Of a stretch of 46,753 bases of DNA, positions 39,128 through 46,753 are shown in pieces. The notes below the pieces were generated by a model. That model was not told the DNA's origin and did no database searches. It saw only the letters and a program-made list of their open reading frames with translations. How positions within the stretch are numbered: the stretch's first letter is position 1; each line of letters starts with the position of its first letter. This DNA comes from [Mycobacterium] nativiensis (GTDB lineage Bacteria; Actinomycetota; Actinomycetes; Mycobacteriales; Mycobacteriaceae): positions 2,116,496 to 2,163,248 of the forward strand of contig NZ_CP083986.1 of assembly GCF_020172685.1 (NCBI RefSeq), written 5' to 3'. The position numbers were made by a program, and so were the translations under genes.

Positions 39128-40333
39128 CTAGAGCAGCGCGCCGACGTTGTTGCCCAGGGTCCATCCCAGGGCGGCAACCAATCCGGTGAGCGCGAACACC
39201 ACCGCCAGCCAGATCACCACCATGCGGCGTGCATGTGCGCGCTCCAGCAGGAACTGGCTCAGCTCGATCCCGCCGAATTCCCCTGTCACCAACTGATATT
39301 GGGTGTCGGTGTCGGTCGCCCAGTCCTGCGGAGCGCGGGTCATGTGCAGGGTGCGGTTGGGCGGCGGGGGTGGTTGGTGTTGCTCGGTGCGGTGCGCCGG
39401 ATCTGGGTGGGCCGCGATGTGCTGGGCGGAGTTGCGCGGAGCCGGCACCCGGAACGGGGGCAACTCCAATCGGTGGGCGATCGCATCCACCGCTTCGGCC
39501 ATCGCGATCCCGTCGACGTACCGGTCGGCCGGGTCGAGGGCCGTCGCATGCGCCACCAGCTCATCGAATTCCCTTGGCACACCCTCGATCGCGGAGCTGG
39601 GTGGCGGAACATCATGGTCCAGTCGTTGATAGGCCACCGCCAGCTGGGAGTCCCCGGAGAACGGCGTGCGGCCGGTCAGCAGCTCGTAGGTGAGCACCCC
39701 GACCCCGTACACATCGCTGGCGGGCCCGGCGTTTCCGTCACGGACCTGTTCCGGTGACAGGTAGGCCGCGGTGCCCAGAATCACGTTCGTCGAGGTGATC
39801 CCGGCCGCGGCGATGGCGCGCACCAGCCCGAAGTCGACCACCTTCACACCGCCGTCGTCGGAGATCAAGATGTTCTCCGGCTTGACGTCGCGGTGCACCA
39901 GGCCGGCGCGGTGCGCGATCCCCAGGGCCCCGAGCACCGGGCGGAGCACCGCGGCCACGGCGTGCGGCGGCATCGGACCGCGCTCGTTGAGCAGTTCCCG
40001 CAGGGTGCCGCCCTCGACCAGTTCCATCACCAGGAACGGCTGCCCGGCGTCGCGCGGTGTGCCAGAGAAAACGAAGCCCTGGTCGTAGACCGCCACCAGG
40101 CCGGGGTCCTTGAGCCGGGCGACCGCCCGCGCCTCGAGCTGGAATCGGGTCAGGAACTGCTGGTCACCGGCGTAGCGCAGGTCCATCACCTTCACCGCGA
40201 CCGGGCGGTCCAGACGCTCATCGAGACCGCGGTACACCGTGGACGTGCCACCGGTGGCGATCCGGGTGCCGACCCGGTACCGGCCGTCCAGCAGGGCGCC
40301 CTCCAGCGCATCCCGTCCCCACTCAGCAGTCAC
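39128..40333 (-). CDS. pknL: Ser/Thr protein kinase PknL
   Basis: This 401-residue Hanks-type kinase has the ATP loop ATGGTSTVY, catalytic Lys K48 (VAVKVMD), VHRDVKPENIL, VDFGLVRA and an activation loop with Thr residues (ITSTNVILGTAAYLSPEQ). A juxtamembrane Pro/His-rich linker (about 290-330) follows, and one membrane helix near the C-terminus (VVIWLAVVFALTGLVAALGWTLG). There is almost no extracellular part and no PASTA repeats, as in M. tuberculosis PknL. The GTG at 40333 has TACCAT 6 nt upstream. Its divergent neighbour encodes the homologue of Rv2175c, the known PknL substrate, so kinase and target share a 54-bp promoter region. Confidence 0.95.
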   Translation of the reverse strand: MTAEWGRDALEGALLDGRYRVGTRIATGGTSTVYRGLDERLDRPVAVKVMDLRYAGDQQFLTRFQLEARAVARLKDPGLVAVYDQGFVFSGTPRDAGQPFLVMELVEGGTLRELLNERGPMPPHAVAAVLRPVLGALGIAHRAGLVHRDVKPENILISDDGGVKVVDFGLVRAIAAAGITSTNVILGTAAYLSPEQVRDGNAGPASDVYGVGVLTYELLTGRTPFSGDSQLAVAYQRLDHDVPPPSSAIEGVPREFDELVAHATALDPADRYVDGIAMAEAVDAIAHRLELPPFRVPAPRNSAQHIAAHPDPAHRTEQHQPPPPPNRTLHMTRAPQDWATDTDTQYQLVTGEFGGIELSQFLLERAHARRMVVIWLAVVFALTGLVAALGWTLGNNVGALL

Positions 40334-40339
40334 CTGGTC

Positions 40340-40379
40340 ATGGTAGGTGGGCGGGGGCCCGGCCCAGCGGCTTTAAACT
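40340..40379. promoter_or_regulatory. Divergent leaderless promoters of pknL and its substrate
   Basis: On the minus strand TACCAT (40340-40345) ends 6 nt before the pknL GTG at 40333. On the plus strand TAAACT (40374-40379) ends 8 nt before the GTG at 40388. The two -10 elements are only 28 bp apart, so their polymerases would compete for the same DNA. Confidence 0.55.
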
Positions 40380-40387
40380 CTTATGTC

Positions 40388-40792
40388 GTGAGCAGTATTC
40401 CGGCCGCCGAGGACGTCCTCGAGCCCGAGGAACCGACCTATGACCTGGCCCAGATAGCTGAAATGCTCGGGCTGCCGGTCACCAAGATCCATCAGCACCT
40501 GCGCGACAACCACCTGATGGCGGTACGGCGCGGTGGCGTGCTGCTGGTCCCGCAGGTGTTCTTCACCGACGAGGGCGACGTGGTGAAAAGCCTGCCGGGG
40601 CTGCTGGCGGTGCTCTCCGACGGGGGATATCTGCCGACCGACATCATGCGGTGGCTGTTCACCCCGGACCCGTCGCTGTCGTTGACCCACGACGGTGTCA
40701 AAGAGCCGGTCGTGGGCGCCCGCCCGATCGACGCACTGCATGCCCATCAGGCCCGTGAGGTGATGCGCCGGGCGCAGGCCATGGCGTACTGA
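40388..40792 (+). CDS. DNA-binding PknL substrate (Rv2175c-like)
   Basis: This 134-residue protein has an excisionase/MerR-like helix-turn-helix: TYDLAQIAEMLGLPVTKIHQHLRDNHLMAVRRGGVLLVP, residues about 19-57. A helical C-terminal region includes LPTDIMRWLFTPDPSL and ALHAHQAREVMRRAQAMAY. In M. tuberculosis the orthologue binds DNA and is phosphorylated by PknL on a Thr near the N-terminus. Here the N-terminus is shorter, with S2, S3 and T18 as the available residues, so the phospho-site may differ. GTG at 40388 with a TAAACT -10 element. It converges with mptA, the stops being 2 bp apart. Confidence 0.9.
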   Translation: MSSIPAAEDVLEPEEPTYDLAQIAEMLGLPVTKIHQHLRDNHLMAVRRGGVLLVPQVFFTDEGDVVKSLPGLLAVLSDGGYLPTDIMRWLFTPDPSLSLTHDGVKEPVVGARPIDALHAHQAREVMRRAQAMAY

Positions 40793-40794
40793 CC

Positions 40795-42303
40795 TCAGGC
40801 GGCTTCCGGTGCCTGTGCAGGCCTCGTGAGCCGGTACCAGGCGTACACCGCGCAGCCGGTCGCCCCGATCACATGCAGCCAGACATACATGCCGTGCGAC
40901 CCGTCGGGCTTGAAGATCACCATGATCCAGGTCGAGGCCGCGGCGATCGCGGCGATCGCGCGCGGTGAGCGGACCACGGTGGCGGCCGCCGCCAACGGCC
41001 AGGTGTAGTACCAGGGCAGCGCGGCCGGCACGAACAGCACCACGACCAGCATGGCCCAGGCGATCCCGGAGACCGCCGACCGATCGTCGCGGCGTGCCCG
41101 CCACCACAGCACCGGAAGCACCAGCGCGATCACCACGATTCCGGCGATCCGGGTGATGTGCAGTGCAGCATAGAAATTGATCGGCGCGACCAGTCCGAAG
41201 ACGGCGTGGATGAGATTGGCGGCCGCGGTCGGAACGGTGAGCCAGTTGATGATCTTGACGTTGCCGGCCAGCAGTGCGGTCAGCCAGCCCATTCCCACCC
41301 CGGCCAGTGCCGACAGCACCGCGAACATGGCGACCACGATCGCCCCGGAAATGCCTGCCGCCGCCGCGAACGCCGCCACCGGCGGGTAGCCGCGGCGTTC
41401 CCGGAGCCGGCGCATCCACACCCACACCAGGAACGGCAACGCGATGACGGCCGTGGCCTTGACCGCCGCGGCCAGTGCCACCAGGGCGATCCCCGCCAGC
41501 GGACGGCCGCGCAGGGTCAGCGCGATCCCGGCGACCATCAGGCCGACCATCAGCATCTCGTTGTGAACCCCGCCCATCAGGTGGATGATCACCAGCGGGT
41601 TGAGCACCGCGAGGAACAGTGCCGCCGTGGCGCTGCCCCCGACCCGGCGCGCCACCTGCGGCGCGGCCCAGATCAACAGCGCCAGTCCCGGCAGCATGCA
41701 CAACCGCAGCACCATGGTGCCGACCACGACGTTGTTGCCCACCAGGATCGTGACGAGCTTGGCGACCAGGATGAATGCCGGGCCGTAGGGCGCCGTCGTC
41801 GCCGCCCAGATCGGGCTGACGTCGTCCAGCAGGGGATTGGGGTTCTCGACGGGGCCGACCTGGTAGGGGTCGAAACCGTCTCGCAGCAGGGCTCCCTGGG
41901 CCAGGTAGGAGTAGGTGTCGCGGCTGAACACCGGAACCGACAGCAGCAGCGGCGCCAGCCAGAAACCGGTGGTCGCTATCAGCGTGTATTCGGTTACGGT
42001 GCGGTCGATCACGCGTCGGCCCAGGCCGAACCAGGCCAGCAGCATCACCGCGACACCGGTCCACAGCAGTACCGACGAGAGCACCAGACCGTGGCCGAAG
42101 CGCAGCCAGGACAGGTGCAGCGACTCGAGCACCGGGTCCTGGATTCGGGTGCTGCCGGCGCCCAGACCACCCGCCGTGATCAGCGCGGCGCCCAGACAGC
42201 CGAGCCATGCCGCTCCGGCCTGCTCGCTGGTGGCGAACTGCCGCAGCCGGGTCAGCGCTCCGGTGGAGTCGGCGGGAACGGTCGATGTGGTGGGGGTAGA
42301 CAT
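40795..42303 (-). CDS. mptA: Alpha-1,6-mannosyltransferase MptA
   Basis: MptA elongates the alpha-1,6-mannan backbone of lipomannan using polyprenyl-phosphate-mannose on the outer side of the membrane. The 502-residue protein has about 12-13 hydrophobic helices. The GT-C acidic motif RDTYSYLAQGALLRDGFDPYQ lies near residue 128, and LNPLVIIHLMGGVHNEMLM and ALPWYYTWPLA are family motifs. The ATG at 42303 has GGAG 6 nt upstream and lies 16 bp after the idsA2 stop, so the two form an operon. That makes sense if IdsA2 products contribute to the lipid carrier. Confidence 0.94.
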   Translation of the reverse strand: MSTPTTSTVPADSTGALTRLRQFATSEQAGAAWLGCLGAALITAGGLGAGSTRIQDPVLESLHLSWLRFGHGLVLSSVLLWTGVAVMLLAWFGLGRRVIDRTVTEYTLIATTGFWLAPLLLSVPVFSRDTYSYLAQGALLRDGFDPYQVGPVENPNPLLDDVSPIWAATTAPYGPAFILVAKLVTILVGNNVVVGTMVLRLCMLPGLALLIWAAPQVARRVGGSATAALFLAVLNPLVIIHLMGGVHNEMLMVGLMVAGIALTLRGRPLAGIALVALAAAVKATAVIALPFLVWVWMRRLRERRGYPPVAAFAAAAGISGAIVVAMFAVLSALAGVGMGWLTALLAGNVKIINWLTVPTAAANLIHAVFGLVAPINFYAALHITRIAGIVVIALVLPVLWWRARRDDRSAVSGIAWAMLVVVLFVPAALPWYYTWPLAAAATVVRSPRAIAAIAAASTWIMVIFKPDGSHGMYVWLHVIGATGCAVYAWYRLTRPAQAPEAA

Positions 42304-42319
42304 GGGCGCTCCGGGGCGA

Positions 42320-43657
<1,338 letters not shown>

Positions 43658-43661
43658 CTAC

Positions 43662-44555
43662 GTGAGCCTGAACACCGTCGCACTCGAGCTCGTCCCACCG
43701 AATGTGGACCGTGGGCCCGAGTACACGATCGAGGAGGCCCACAAGGTTCTGCGGTTCGCGGCCGAGTCCGGCATCGAGGGCCAGATCCGCCACATCCTGA
43801 TGCCGAGCATGATCGCCGAGGACGACGACCGGCCGATCGAGATGAAGCCCAAGCTCGACGTGCTGGATTTCTGGAAGGCGATCAAGCCGGAGCTGCCGTC
43901 GATGGCCGGGCTGTGCACCCAGGTCACCGCGTTCTCCGACGAGGCGGCACTGCGCGGCCGGCTCAGCGAACTGACCTCGGCCGGCATCGACGGTGTGGTG
44001 TTCGTCGGGGTGCCGCGGACCATGGCCGACGGCGAGGGCTCGGGCGTGCCGCCCACCGATGCGCTGGCGATCTTCCGCGACGACGTGTCCAACCGGGGCG
44101 CCATCCTGATCCCCACCCGCGCCGACGAGATCGGCCGGTTCAACTTCAAGTGCGAGCGGGGTGCGACGTTCGGCCTGTGCCAGCTGCTGTACTCCGACGC
44201 GATCGTGCCGTTCCTGACCGAGTTCGCCAAGCACAGCGACGCGCGCCCCGAGATCCTGCTGTCGTTCGGGTTCGTGCCGTCGTTCGAGAACCGGGTCGGG
44301 TTGATCAACTGGCTGATCCAGGATCCCGGCAATGAAGCGGTGGCCGCCGAGCAGGCGTTCGTCAAGACCCTGGCCGGCAGCGAGCCCGAGCAGCGGCGCA
44401 AGCTGATGCTCGATCTGTACAAGCGGGTGATCGACGGTGTCGCCGATCTCGGCTTCCCGCTGAGCATCCATCTGGAGGCGACCTACGGGGTGTCCGGGGC
44501 GGCCTTCACCACCTTCGCCCAGATGCTCGACTACTGGTCGCCTGCTGCTCGCTGA
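43662..44555 (+). CDS. MetF-like methylenetetrahydrofolate reductase family (Rv2172c-like)
   Basis: This 297-residue protein is a TIM-barrel relative of 5,10-methylenetetrahydrofolate reductase. It begins VSLNTVALELVPPNVDRG, matching the ELxPP start of the family. FKCERGATFGLCQLLYSD, LLSFGFVPSFENRVGLINWLIQDPG and the strongly conserved EPEQRRKLMLDLYKRVIDGVADLGFPLSIHLEATYG tail follow. The classical FAD-binding residues are not obvious, in line with proposals that the mycobacterial enzyme is an atypical, FAD-independent reductase. The GTG at 43662 has AGGAG 8 nt upstream; an ATG at 43647 is less well placed. It converges with lppM. Confidence 0.88.
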   Translation: MSLNTVALELVPPNVDRGPEYTIEEAHKVLRFAAESGIEGQIRHILMPSMIAEDDDRPIEMKPKLDVLDFWKAIKPELPSMAGLCTQVTAFSDEAALRGRLSELTSAGIDGVVFVGVPRTMADGEGSGVPPTDALAIFRDDVSNRGAILIPTRADEIGRFNFKCERGATFGLCQLLYSDAIVPFLTEFAKHSDARPEILLSFGFVPSFENRVGLINWLIQDPGNEAVAAEQAFVKTLAGSEPEQRRKLMLDLYKRVIDGVADLGFPLSIHLEATYGVSGAAFTTFAQMLDYWSPAAR

Positions 44556-44562
44556 GTCGACC

Positions 44563-44579
44563 CGCCGGCTCAGCCGGCG
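44563..44579. terminator. Hairpin at the metF-like/lppM convergence
   Basis: CGCCGGCT-C-AGCCGGCG is a perfect 8-bp inverted repeat between the two convergent genes. It includes the lppM stop codon. It probably acts in both directions although T-tracts are missing. Confidence 0.5.
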
Positions 44580-45304
44580 TTGTCGTCCGGCGTGCTGAAT
44601 CGGGGTGAGCGGTCCCGGCCCAGCCAGGCGATCAGCGCCACCACCCCGGCGGCGGCCAACGTCGTCAGCGCCAGCCACGTGGCGGTGTGGACGAACGCTC
44701 GGGTGCTGGGATCGGTGTAGCGGGCCTGCGCGTTCATGGTGCTCACCACCCCCGGCTTGAGCTTCCACTGCACCGTCTCGACGCCGATGTGTTGGCCGTT
44801 GGTGGAGATCACCTCGCCGGGGAACGCGACGGTCAACTCGACGTCGGCCTCCGGATCGCTGAGCGAGGTGAGGTCCACCCGGCCCTCCAGGATCACCACG
44901 TTGCCGGCGCGGCGCAGCGAGAGATTCACCCCGGCCGCGTCACGGCTCATGTCGGCCAACTGCGGCAGTTCGGCGAAGGTCAGATCGGAGAACACCGCCT
45001 GGGAGCCGACGTAGCCGTCCCTGCTGTAGTTGGAGACCGCGACCTTCTGGGGGAACGGCAGGTCGGCGCTGAGCTTGGGGCCGGTGTCGTTGTCGTTGCG
45101 CGGCTTGGCCGCCACGATGATCTGGCCCGAGACCTGGTCGTTGGGGGAGACGGTGATATTGGCCTTGACGCGCACGCACCCGACCGTCATCGGCGACGTG
45201 AGCAGCAGGAGCCCGGCCACGGCCAGCAGGCGACGGGAAGCGGTGAAGCGTCGGACCGGACGTCGGAAAGGCTTTAGCGAACCCCGAACATGCACGGACG
45301 TCAT
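44570..45304 (-). CDS. lppM: Lipoprotein LppM
   Basis: This 244-residue protein has a basic N-terminus and a signal segment ending in a lipobox (SPMTVGC, Cys near residue 43). An extracytoplasmic beta-rich domain (about 44-200) follows, then a C-terminal membrane helix (WLALTTLAAAGVVALIAWLG) with a short basic tail. M. tuberculosis LppM has been linked to lipoglycan presentation and phagosome trafficking, which fits the LM/LAM genes nearby. The ATG at 45304 overlaps the GNAT stop as ATGA, fixing start and operon. The other start in frame, at 45346, lies inside the GNAT gene. Confidence 0.9.
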   Translation of the reverse strand: MTSVHVRGSLKPFRRPVRRFTASRRLLAVAGLLLLTSPMTVGCVRVKANITVSPNDQVSGQIIVAAKPRNDNDTGPKLSADLPFPQKVAVSNYSRDGYVGSQAVFSDLTFAELPQLADMSRDAAGVNLSLRRAGNVVILEGRVDLTSLSDPEADVELTVAFPGEVISTNGQHIGVETVQWKLKPGVVSTMNAQARYTDPSTRAFVHTATWLALTTLAAAGVVALIAWLGRDRSPRFSTPDDNAG

Positions 45305-45951
45305 CGTGCCAGACCCGAGGGACGATCCGCTGACGATGGCGCGCACGGCTGTTCCAGGGGCAGGGTGCGGCCCAGGATGGCGAACGGCCGGGGATCGCCG
45401 GTGAACTGGTGGCCGCGGATGACGTCGATGAAGCCGAGCCGGCGGTACAGCCGCCAGGCGCGGTTGCCTTCACCGCTGATCTCCGGAGTCGAGAGCAGCA
45501 CGTTGGCCTCGGGGCGTCCGGCGAGCAGCCGGCGGGCCAGCGCCTCGCCCAGGCCGCTGCCCTGCGCGCTGGGCAGGACATGCAACTCGGTCAGCTCGAA
45601 GTAACTGTTCATCAGGCGCATGATGTCGGGACCGGGCAGGCCGCGGCGCCGCAAGCCCAGCACCACCTGCTGTTGCCACCACTGATCGGGTGCGCCGCTG
45701 TAGCCGTAGGCGACACCGAGCAGTCGGGCGCCGGTGCCGTTGGGGCGGTGATCCTCATCGGCCGGCTCTGCCGGTTCCGCCAATGCGGCCACCGCCCGCC
45801 AGCCGCGGCGACGGGTGTGATCCAGCCACATCGCGGCACGTTGGTTCTCGGTGCCCGGGGGATAACCCATCGCGGTGACGTACACGCGCAGTGCTTCGCC
45901 GAGGCGGTCGGACATTCCTTCCGGTGGCAGGTCGATGAGGATTGGCGGCAA
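45301..45951 (-). CDS. GNAT-family N-acetyltransferase (Rv2170-like)
   Basis: This 216-residue acyltransferase shows ELTELHVLPSAQGSGLGEALARRLLAG, the acetyl-CoA pyrophosphate loop (QGSGLGEA), and NRAWRLYRRLGFIDVIRG at the C-terminal part of the fold. YSGAPDQWWQQQV is specific to this mycobacterial family. I recall Rv2170 being described as a lysine acetyltransferase acting on isocitrate lyase; here this is only inference. The TTG at 45951 has GAGAGGA about 9 nt upstream. The ATG at 46002 overlaps a GATAAT -10 element and so would not be on the mRNA. lppM overlaps its stop. Confidence 0.85.
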   Translation of the reverse strand: MPPILIDLPPEGMSDRLGEALRVYVTAMGYPPGTENQRAAMWLDHTRRRGWRAVAALAEPAEPADEDHRPNGTGARLLGVAYGYSGAPDQWWQQQVVLGLRRRGLPGPDIMRLMNSYFELTELHVLPSAQGSGLGEALARRLLAGRPEANVLLSTPEISGEGNRAWRLYRRLGFIDVIRGHQFTGDPRPFAILGRTLPLEQPCAPSSADRPSGLAR

Positions 45952-46000
45952 CGTGCAGGGTCCTCTCCCGGTCGGTGGTGGGATGCGCGTGCTGCACCCC

Positions 46001-46006
46001 ATTATC
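46001..46006 (-). promoter_or_regulatory. -10 element GATAAT of GNAT-lppM operon
   Basis: On the minus strand GATAAT is a near-consensus -10. It gives a leader of roughly 40 nt to the TTG at 45951. It overlaps the ATG at 46002, which argues against that start. Confidence 0.5.
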
Positions 46007-46105
46007 CGGTTCCGATCTTCCGGCGTCGGCGGTTGGGGATCGGGGTCGTCGGAACGCGGCTACAATCAGCTGTCGAAGCCTGTGGTACCGCGCAGGCCGA
46101 CCTCG

Positions 46106-46111
46106 TATTAT
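46106..46111 (+). promoter_or_regulatory. -10 element TATTAT of DUF3040 gene
   Basis: TATTAT is a strong -10 candidate 82 nt upstream of the ATG at 46193. No good -35 is evident. The leader between them ends in a strong AAGGAGGG ribosome site. Confidence 0.5.
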
Positions 46112-46192
46112 CAGTGTTAGTTGCCCGCACCAATGACGTAACCACGCCGTGGGCAGTGATTTTTGTGACTGGCCGTCGGCAAGGAGGGACGA

Positions 46193-46594
46193 ATGCCACT
46201 CTCCGATCATGAACAGCGCATGCTCGATGAGATCGAGAGCGCCCTCTACGCGGAGGACCCGAAGTTCGCCTCCAGCGTGCGCGGTGCCGCGCTGCGGACT
46301 CCGACCACCCGGCGGCGGGTGCAGGGCATGGCACTTTTCGTGGTGGGCCTTTTGATGCTGGTCTCGGGGATCCCGTTCTACGCGACGGTCAACCCGGGGT
46401 TCCTGATCCTGAGCGTGCTGGGATTCGTCGTCATGTTCGGTGGAGTGGTGTTCGCCATCACGGGAAACCAGGCGGTCGGCGCGCACGAGGCCGATCCCAA
46501 GGCGGGCGGTAACACCCAGCGCCGGGTCAAGGGTGGCAGTGGCACCTTCTCCAGCCGCATGGAAGACCGGTTCCGCCGCCGTTTCGAGCCGTAG
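46193..46594 (+). CDS. DUF3040 membrane protein (Rv2169c-like)
   Basis: This 133-residue protein begins PLSDHEQRMLDEIESALYAEDPKFASSV, the hallmark of DUF3040, a short actinobacterial family with a helical N-terminal segment. Two membrane helices follow (MALFVVGLLMLVSGIPFYA and PGFLILSVLGFVVMFGGVVFAI, about 46-64 and 68-89), then a basic, Gly/Arg-rich tail. Function is unknown. The family usually sits just upstream of mraZ and the dcw division cluster, which would lie beyond the contig end. AAGGAGGG 5 nt before the ATG is one of the best ribosome sites here. A strong terminator follows. Confidence 0.93.
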   Translation: MPLSDHEQRMLDEIESALYAEDPKFASSVRGAALRTPTTRRRVQGMALFVVGLLMLVSGIPFYATVNPGFLILSVLGFVVMFGGVVFAITGNQAVGAHEADPKAGGNTQRRVKGGSGTFSSRMEDRFRRRFEP

Positions 46595-46620
46595 GCCGTT
46601 TCAGCGGCACGTTTGATGTG

Positions 46621-46647
46621 AAAGGGCAGCCGATCGGCTGCCCTTTT
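46621..46647 (+). terminator. Intrinsic terminator after DUF3040 gene
   Basis: AAAGGGCAGCC-GATC-GGCTGCCCTTT is a perfect 11-bp stem with a 4-nt loop and three further T residues, 26 nt after the stop. This is a textbook intrinsic terminator. The last 85 genomic bases beyond it hold no gene. Confidence 0.92.
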
Positions 46648-46734
46648 TTATGTCCGCGATCGGTGCGTGCCGGTGCTGCCGGACGGATCGTGCGACCTGG
46701 CTCCCCACTGGCCCCTCTCTGGCCCCCGCTGGGC

Positions 46735-46753
46735 CTGTCTCTTATACACATCT
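46735..46753 (-). other. Nextera/Tn5 mosaic-end adapter (artefact)
   Basis: The last 19 bases, CTGTCTCTTATACACATCT, are the reverse complement of the sequence that opens the window. The contig therefore ends in residual adapter on both sides. Confidence 0.98.

Noticed and set aside
46648..46734. MraZ-box repeats ahead of mraZ
   Set aside because: The expected GTGGG repeat series is not present in the remaining genomic bases before the adapter.

Overview
The window is about 46.7 kb of GC-rich actinobacterial chromosome. Gene content and order match the core Mycobacterium/Mycolicibacterium region that in M. tuberculosis runs from dlaT (Rv2215) to Rv2169c, read here in inverted orientation. I made this assignment from protein family recognition and remembered gene order, not from a database search. 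It is one assembled contig: both ends are the 19-bp Tn5/Nextera mosaic end, so only about bases 20-46734 are genomic. I see no rRNA, tRNA, CRISPR, insertion sequence or prophage.

Layout. (1) 20-6705, central metabolism: 5' part of dlaT, a multi-pass membrane protein where I would expect ephD, leucyl aminopeptidase, a class III adenylyl cyclase, gcvT and ilvE. (2) 6718-11174: an unlisted 52-residue ORF with a good ribosome site, the cobS-cobT-DUF3043 operon, glycerate kinase and an A-type Fe-S carrier. (3) 11349-14370: adenosine kinase and asparagine synthetase-like AsnB, convergent on a large bidirectional terminator. (4) 14598-22731, respiration: ctaC-ctaF, then mmpS3 and a DUF2561 protein on the plus strand; ctaE-qcrC-qcrA-qcrB, with ATGA overlaps at every junction, on the minus strand; and a PdxH/PhzG-like flavoprotein between the two blocks. 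(5) 22892-31243: trpD, a DEDDh exonuclease/GIY-YIG fusion, a Cys4 small protein, the peptidoglycan hydrolase RipC, a secreted-type metallopeptidase, PimB' and FadD15. (6) 31398-34812: two START-like proteins, an ArsA/Get3-like ATPase, a Cys-rich small protein and a PlsC acyltransferase. (7) 34773-46594: two GT-C mannosyltransferases, a membrane protein coupled to an exoribonuclease, DAHP synthase, PknL with its expected substrate, a polyprenyl synthase, a MetF-like protein, LppM, a GNAT and a DUF3040 membrane protein.

How the genes fit together. Much of the right half serves the cell envelope. PimB' adds mannose to PIM, MptA and the Rv2181-like enzyme extend and branch lipomannan, IdsA2 makes prenyl diphosphates that could feed the polyprenyl-mannose donor, LppM is tied to lipoglycans, RipC cuts peptidoglycan and AsnB probably amidates it. 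The respiratory block encodes nearly the whole bcc part and two or three subunits of the aa3 part of the supercomplex. At least nine genes have a TANNNT -10 element ending 6-8 nt before an ATG or GTG start, the signature of leaderless mycobacterial transcripts. The most plausible under-described items are the 52-residue gene with its imperfect palindrome, the START/ArsA/Cys-protein/PlsC operon beside fadD15, and the PdxH-like gene whose start lies against the qcrB terminator.
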